In this document: piece by piece, positions 7,699 through 10,447 of the stretch
Numbering within the stretch: position 1 is the first letter of the stretch
Layout of the letters: every line of letters begins with the position of its first letter
Source of the DNA: JBDKGD01 sp964513095
Lineage (GTDB): Bacteria; Patescibacteriota; Minisyncoccia; UBA6257; 2-01-FULL-56-20
Direction: 5' to 3'
Assembly (NCBI GenBank): GCA_964513095.1
Contig: CAZELH010000030.1
Location: 1 to 10,447 of the forward strand
Length of the DNA: 10,447 nucleotides
The notes under the pieces: model-generated
What the model was told of the DNA's origin: nothing
The model's database searches: none
Seen by the model: the letters and a program-made list of their open reading frames with translations, nothing else
Position numbers and translations under genes: made by a program

Positions 7699-7724
7699 AT
7701 CAAAATTTCTGCTGAAATTTTGAT
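7699..7724. repeat. Inverted repeat related to the 34-base palindrome
   Basis: ATCAAAATTTC (7699-7709) pairs perfectly with GAAATTTTGAT (7714-7724) around the loop TGCT. The outer CATCAAAA...TTTTGAT matches the core of the palindrome at 6797-6830. The rest of the gap (7725-7827) carries GACCCGCTTTCGCC (7775-7788) and the octamer GCTATAGC (7793-7800), which reappears at the centre of the next terminator. Confidence 0.55.
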
Positions 7725-7827
7725 TCCGATACATTCTTTTGGAAACAATGAGGGATTTTGTGAAGATGGAGTGTGACCCGCTTTCGCCAAGGGCTATAGC
7801 GAGGCGAGGGGTGGGGAAAAAGAAGTT

Positions 7828-7857
7828 AAAACCGTCCCGCTATAGCGGGACGGTTTT
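7828..7857 (+). terminator. 30-base perfect palindrome, probable bidirectional terminator
   Basis: The stretch is self-complementary along its full 30 bases: AAAACCGTCCCGC (7828-7840), central TATA, then GCGGGACGGTTTT. A GC-rich stem ending in Ts on one strand and preceded by As is the form of a two-way terminator. It closes the transcript of the TM-helix gene and stands just before the promoter of the next gene. Confidence 0.8.
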
Positions 7858-7876
7858 GTGGTAATTTTTGGCGGTA

Positions 7877-7885
7877 TGTCATAAT
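7877..7885 (+). promoter_or_regulatory. Possible extended -10 promoter of the orphan gene
   Basis: TGTCATAAT contains TGn plus CATAAT (7880-7885), five of six matches to TATAAT. TTGTGG (7856-7861) lies 18 bases upstream as a poor -35. Transcription would begin near 7892, only two or three bases before the ATG at 7895, suggesting a leaderless message. Confidence 0.35.
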
Positions 7886-7894
7886 CAAATGTAT

Positions 7895-9832
7895 ATGCAT
7901 GAAGGACGAGAATCGTTTATAGACCAGACTCCAAAAAATGAGAAAGAGCGGACGGCTCATTTGTTGCAAGATTATCCGGTGTGGGAACCGGAGTCGCTTA
8001 TTTTTCCCAATCAGAGACAGCAGGACAATATAATGACTGCTTGTGGCGAATCGAGCAAGCAGGAATTTTTACAAAAAATACGAAATCGAGAATTTTCGTT
8101 TGAAAAAATACACCGATTTATTTCTTCTATTCAAGGCCCTTTACAGCAAATGCGTACCCCAGAGCAGTTGGATCAATTCATTGGTCGACTTCCTTTGGGC
8201 AAGAATAAAATTATTGATAATTTCATTATTTTTCTTTCTTCTGATCCTGAAACTTCGTTGCCACTTCATGCCAAAGCTTCGTGGGACGATGTTTCTAATT
8301 TGGTGCATAAATTTCCTTTCCCACAGCAATTGGAGGAAGAGCTGGTTTATTTGCTTCGAGGCGGATCGGATTATTGGAAAGATGCTTTAGAAAATCAAGA
8401 ATTTTTGGGTTATTTGGAAGTGTTTATGATGGTTTTATATGGAAAAAAGTATGAATATTGGCAACAGTGGAAATTACTTTATGATGAAGCGCAACAACTT
8501 CCTGCGCCTAAAAAAACTCCTACCGGACCTATTGAGGCACTTGATATTCCACTTGAAACTATTTCCGATGAGGAGCGATCTGCTATTATTGCGAAAACTC
8601 AGGTTCATGGCGATCCGTATCAAGGACAGCGACTGACAAAAGAATTTTTACTGGAACGAGGATTAGGGCCTCAATATAAAATGGAAGTTGGTGGAAAAAC
8701 ACTGTGGTTTTCTTCTTGCGCATATAATTTGACTCATGGAAGAAAAGCGGTGATTGCGTATGTTGAGCAAAATGGCATTATTGTTCCGCGTTCCTATTAT
8801 TTGAGTAATTCGCAGGGTGTGTGGCGATACTTGCCAGAATACCGTGTTCAAGACGGTCGTATTTCTTGGTATGGGAAGGGGTTTAGCGAGGAAAGCGTTA
8901 CATTGCCGGCGATTGTTCAACAAAAATTATCACATTTGGTTCGCAATCCTCATTCTGTTGTTGATGTGGGTAGCAATGCCGAGTTTATTTTTGCGGGAAC
9001 GGCTCGATGTATTAATTATCAACTTGGACAAAGCAATCCATCGCCTGTTACCTATCGCCACGAGGTAAAAGAAAAACCGCAAAAGTTAAATGGGCTTTTT
9101 TATCCCCGCACCAAAGGAGAGAAAGTAAATCCTGAGTTGATGCATTTTTTTGAACTTGGCGCACAACAACGTCCTAATATTAAACAGCCGAGCGAGGAAT
9201 GGACGCAAAAGAGTAGTTTGTATGGAGATATTTATAACGCCGTTGTGCCTTCTTATGATGGGAGCGTGCAGTATTTGTTTTGTCATACACGAAAGCAAGA
9301 TGATTTTGGTAAACAACAAATTGATAAGGTGTGGATTGGCGGTGTTGAGTTTACTCGAAGTCCCGTGCAATCAACTGGTTTGCGAAGAGATTGGATTGAT
9401 GGAGGGGATCTTACTACTCCCGCGTATGAGTATATTGTTCAATCGAAAGGTGTGGGTGATTTTTCTGATGTGAAAGGAGACTATGTGAGTATGAGTCCAT
9501 ATGTAAATAAAATACCGTTTGTCGCGGAGTATCGAATCTATCTTGAAGAGAGGATAACGAAAACTGCGGTTTCTTTGGGTCAATCTTTTATAAAAGAGCA
9601 TAAGAAAATGGCGGAGCAAAAAATGACTCGTGTTCAAACCGTGCAGGATATCGAAAAAATGCTTCAGGAAATGGGTGGGTTGTATGATGCAAAAAATACG
9701 TATCATCAGGCGAAAAAGGTGATTGAAGCAGTGCATGGTGCGGTGGATGGGTTTGGGAATTACAAAACGTATTTGAAAGAGCATTTTCCGGAGTTGTATG
9801 GGAAGGTGGTTGAAGTGCGAATAAAGAAGTAA
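7895..9832 (+). CDS. Large soluble protein of unknown function
   Basis: I do not recognise this 645-residue protein. It has no signal peptide and no membrane segment, so it is probably cytoplasmic. Numbered from ATG 7895, residues 15-200 are mainly helical and charged, with aromatic patches such as YEYWQQWKLLY. A proline-rich linker (PAPKKTPTGP, 203-212) follows. Residues 240-345 are a compact mixed domain with conspicuous motifs: GKTLWFSSCAYNLTHGRKAV, SYYLSNSQGVWRYLPEYR and WYGKGFSEESVTLP. Residues 435-550 are beta-rich (DGSVQYLFCHTRKQDD, VWIGGVEFTRSP). Residues 551-645 are helical with Lys/Glu-rich heptad-like stretches, possibly coiled coil. The start is uncertain: TTG 7868 and ATG 7889 are in frame, but the promoter-like element at 7877-7885 points to 7895. 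There is no ribosome binding site for any of them. Terminators on both sides make it a single-gene unit, so neighbours give no clue to function. The uninterrupted frame and ordinary composition make it a real gene. Confidence 0.85.
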   Translation: MHEGRESFIDQTPKNEKERTAHLLQDYPVWEPESLIFPNQRQQDNIMTACGESSKQEFLQKIRNREFSFEKIHRFISSIQGPLQQMRTPEQLDQFIGRLPLGKNKIIDNFIIFLSSDPETSLPLHAKASWDDVSNLVHKFPFPQQLEEELVYLLRGGSDYWKDALENQEFLGYLEVFMMVLYGKKYEYWQQWKLLYDEAQQLPAPKKTPTGPIEALDIPLETISDEERSAIIAKTQVHGDPYQGQRLTKEFLLERGLGPQYKMEVGGKTLWFSSCAYNLTHGRKAVIAYVEQNGIIVPRSYYLSNSQGVWRYLPEYRVQDGRISWYGKGFSEESVTLPAIVQQKLSHLVRNPHSVVDVGSNAEFIFAGTARCINYQLGQSNPSPVTYRHEVKEKPQKLNGLFYPRTKGEKVNPELMHFFELGAQQRPNIKQPSEEWTQKSSLYGDIYNAVVPSYDGSVQYLFCHTRKQDDFGKQQIDKVWIGGVEFTRSPVQSTGLRRDWIDGGDLTTPAYEYIVQSKGVGDFSDVKGDYVSMSPYVNKIPFVAEYRIYLEERITKTAVSLGQSFIKEHKKMAEQKMTRVQTVQDIEKMLQEMGGLYDAKNTYHQAKKVIEAVHGAVDGFGNYKTYLKEHFPELYGKVVEVRIKK

Positions 9833-9841
9833 GAAGAATGA

Positions 9842-9868
9842 ATTGCGGATTGAGGATTGCGAATTGAG
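9842..9868. repeat. Second copy of the ATTGCGGATTGAG / ATTGCGAATTGAG repeat
   Basis: ATTGCGGATTGAG (9842-9854), one G, then ATTGCGAATTGAG (9856-9868) repeat the two words found at 6687-6721, in tighter spacing. The copy begins 9 bases after the stop of the orphan gene, just as the first copy lies close behind the helicase stop. Confidence 0.65.
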
Positions 9869-9924
9869 CATTAAGAATACCAAAGAATGAATTCCGAAAA
9901 CGCATGGATTCCTGCCTTCCCTCC

Positions 9925-9986
9925 TTTGCTAAACCTGCCTGCTAGCCTTCGTTAAAACTACGGTTTAGTAAAACCGGCAGGCAGGT
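9925..9986. repeat. Large inverted repeat with ACCTGCCTGC arms
   Basis: ACCTGCCTGC (9933-9942) pairs perfectly with GCAGGCAGGT (9977-9986) around a 34-base loop. An alternative pairing joins TTTGCTAAACC (9925-9935) with GGTTTAGTAAA (9962-9972) with one G/T wobble; the two stems share bases 9933-9935 and exclude each other. The left arm equals bases 1-10 of the window. It appears to be a larger member of the same intergenic repeat family. Confidence 0.6.
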
Positions 9987-9999
9987 CGTGTAATACACA

Positions 10000-10034
10000 A
10001 AAACATAGCCGACTAAAAAAGTCGGCTATGTTTT
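10000..10034 (+). terminator. Probable bidirectional terminator
   Basis: AAAACATAGCCGAC (10000-10013) pairs without mismatch with GTCGGCTATGTTTT (10021-10034) around the 7-base loop TAAAAAA. The stem ends in Ts on the plus strand and starts with As, so it can work on both strands. It is the first terminator-like hairpin after the orphan gene, 170 bases downstream, and it insulates the gene at the right edge. Confidence 0.75.
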
Positions 10035-10113
10035 ATAAGAGGGAGAAAAAAGTTGTGCACATGTGTTGCTGTTTGTGGCAACAGATTGATGGTAGGATGG
10101 AGGCATACCAAGC

Positions 10114-10141
10114 TTGTATTTCTTTATTTGTCTGTTATGAA
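10114..10141 (+). promoter_or_regulatory. Possible promoter of the right-edge gene
   Basis: TTGTAT (10114-10119) and TATGAA (10136-10141) are 16 bases apart, and TGT before the second box gives an extended -10. Transcription would start near 10148, just before the in-frame ATG at 10155. Both boxes match consensus only partly. Confidence 0.25.
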
Positions 10142-10447
10142 ACAAATGAATACCATGTACCCTTTACCGCCACCGAAGTCATCGCGTCGAGGCGGTTTTC
10201 GTTTTATTATCGTGTTCATTGTGTTGGTGCTTCTTCCCATTGCTGGTTCTTGGATTTACTATTTCTACCGTGAATATCGGATTACCCAAGCCGTTGATTA
10301 CGCGAAAGAATCCTTGAAGCAGTATGAACAAGATATCGTGGACAAGAAAATGGCAGATACGATTGGTGGAAAGACTCCCCAAGAAACATTGCAACTGTAT
10401 ATCACGGCTGTTGAAAAAGGAGATTATGTGTTGGCGAGTAAGTATTT
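10137..10447 (+). CDS. N-terminally membrane-anchored protein, partial at right edge
   Basis: An open frame runs off the right end; 103 complete codons are visible from ATG 10137. Residues 8-20 are a short Pro/Arg-rich cytoplasmic segment (YPLPPPKSSRRGG), residues 23-43 one membrane helix (FIIVFIVLVLLPIAGSWIYYF), and the rest is charged and outside the membrane. The segment GGKTPQETLQLYITAVEKGDYVLASKYF resembles the entry helix of small NTF2-like or DUF4878-like domains, in which a TPEET-type motif precedes a helix with KGD. That is only an inference from a fragment. Other in-frame starts are ATG 10089, 10146 and 10155; the promoter-like element would favour 10155. No clear ribosome binding site is present. 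The product type is common in Parcubacteria-like genomes to my recollection. Confidence 0.75.
   Translation, partial: MKQMNTMYPLPPPKSSRRGGFRFIIVFIVLVLLPIAGSWIYYFYREYRITQAVDYAKESLKQYEQDIVDKKMADTIGGKTPQETLQLYITAVEKGDYVLASKY

Noticed and set aside
9371..9883. 170-codon minus-strand frame
   Set aside because: It is almost wholly antisense to the C-terminal part of the orphan gene. The His/Phe/Ile-rich product looks like a reverse translation of Lys/Glu-rich helices, and there is no ribosome binding site.
10028..10273. 81-codon plus-strand frame starting in the terminator
   Set aside because: Its ATG lies inside the hairpin at 10000-10034, and it overlaps the better-supported edge gene in another frame. 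The product is rich in Cys and His with no domain pattern.

Overview
All confident genes lie on the plus strand, use the standard bacterial code (stops TAA or TAG, with no sign of UGA recoding) and are separated by intergenic spaces full of palindromes. Three traits together suggest a member of the Candidate Phyla Radiation (Patescibacteria), most likely Parcubacteria-like: CCTGCCTGCCGG-type inverted repeats, degenerate ATTGCGGATTGAG repeats, and the gene types present. This placement is an inference from style; no rRNA or other marker gene is in the window.

Layout. Bases 1-192 hold a palindromic repeat and the leader of the first gene. 193-2316 encodes an exported subtilisin-type (S8) serine protease with C-terminal PKD/Ig-like domains, closed by a strong terminator. 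2371-2618 holds only a doubtful small hydrophobic ORF and possible RNA structure. 2619-3512 encodes a second secreted protein made of PKD/Ig-like domains, sharing an unusual Cys-containing PKD motif with the protease. Its terminator (3526-3571) runs into the next gene's leader. 3605-6652 encodes a large UvrD/PcrA-type helicase fused to a PD-(D/E)XK nuclease with an apparent iron-sulphur cysteine set. 6653-6870 is a repeat cluster. 6936-7622 encodes a multi-pass membrane protein of the MscS-associated TM-helix-repeat type. 7623-7857 carries further palindromes and a terminator. 7895-9832 encodes a large soluble protein that I do not recognise. 9833-10034 holds repeats and a terminator, and from about 10137 an N-terminally membrane-anchored protein runs off the right edge.

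The genes do not look like one operon: nearly every gene has its own terminator or promoter signal. The functional themes are cell-surface or extracellular (protease plus PKD partner), DNA repair or recombination (helicase-nuclease), envelope (TM-helix protein, edge protein) and one orphan. I see no CRISPR array, tRNA, rRNA, transposase or phage gene. The items most worth a second look are the orphan at 7895-9832, the shared Cys-PKD motif in the two secreted proteins, the Fe-S helicase-nuclease fusion, and the related palindromes on both sides of the membrane-protein gene.
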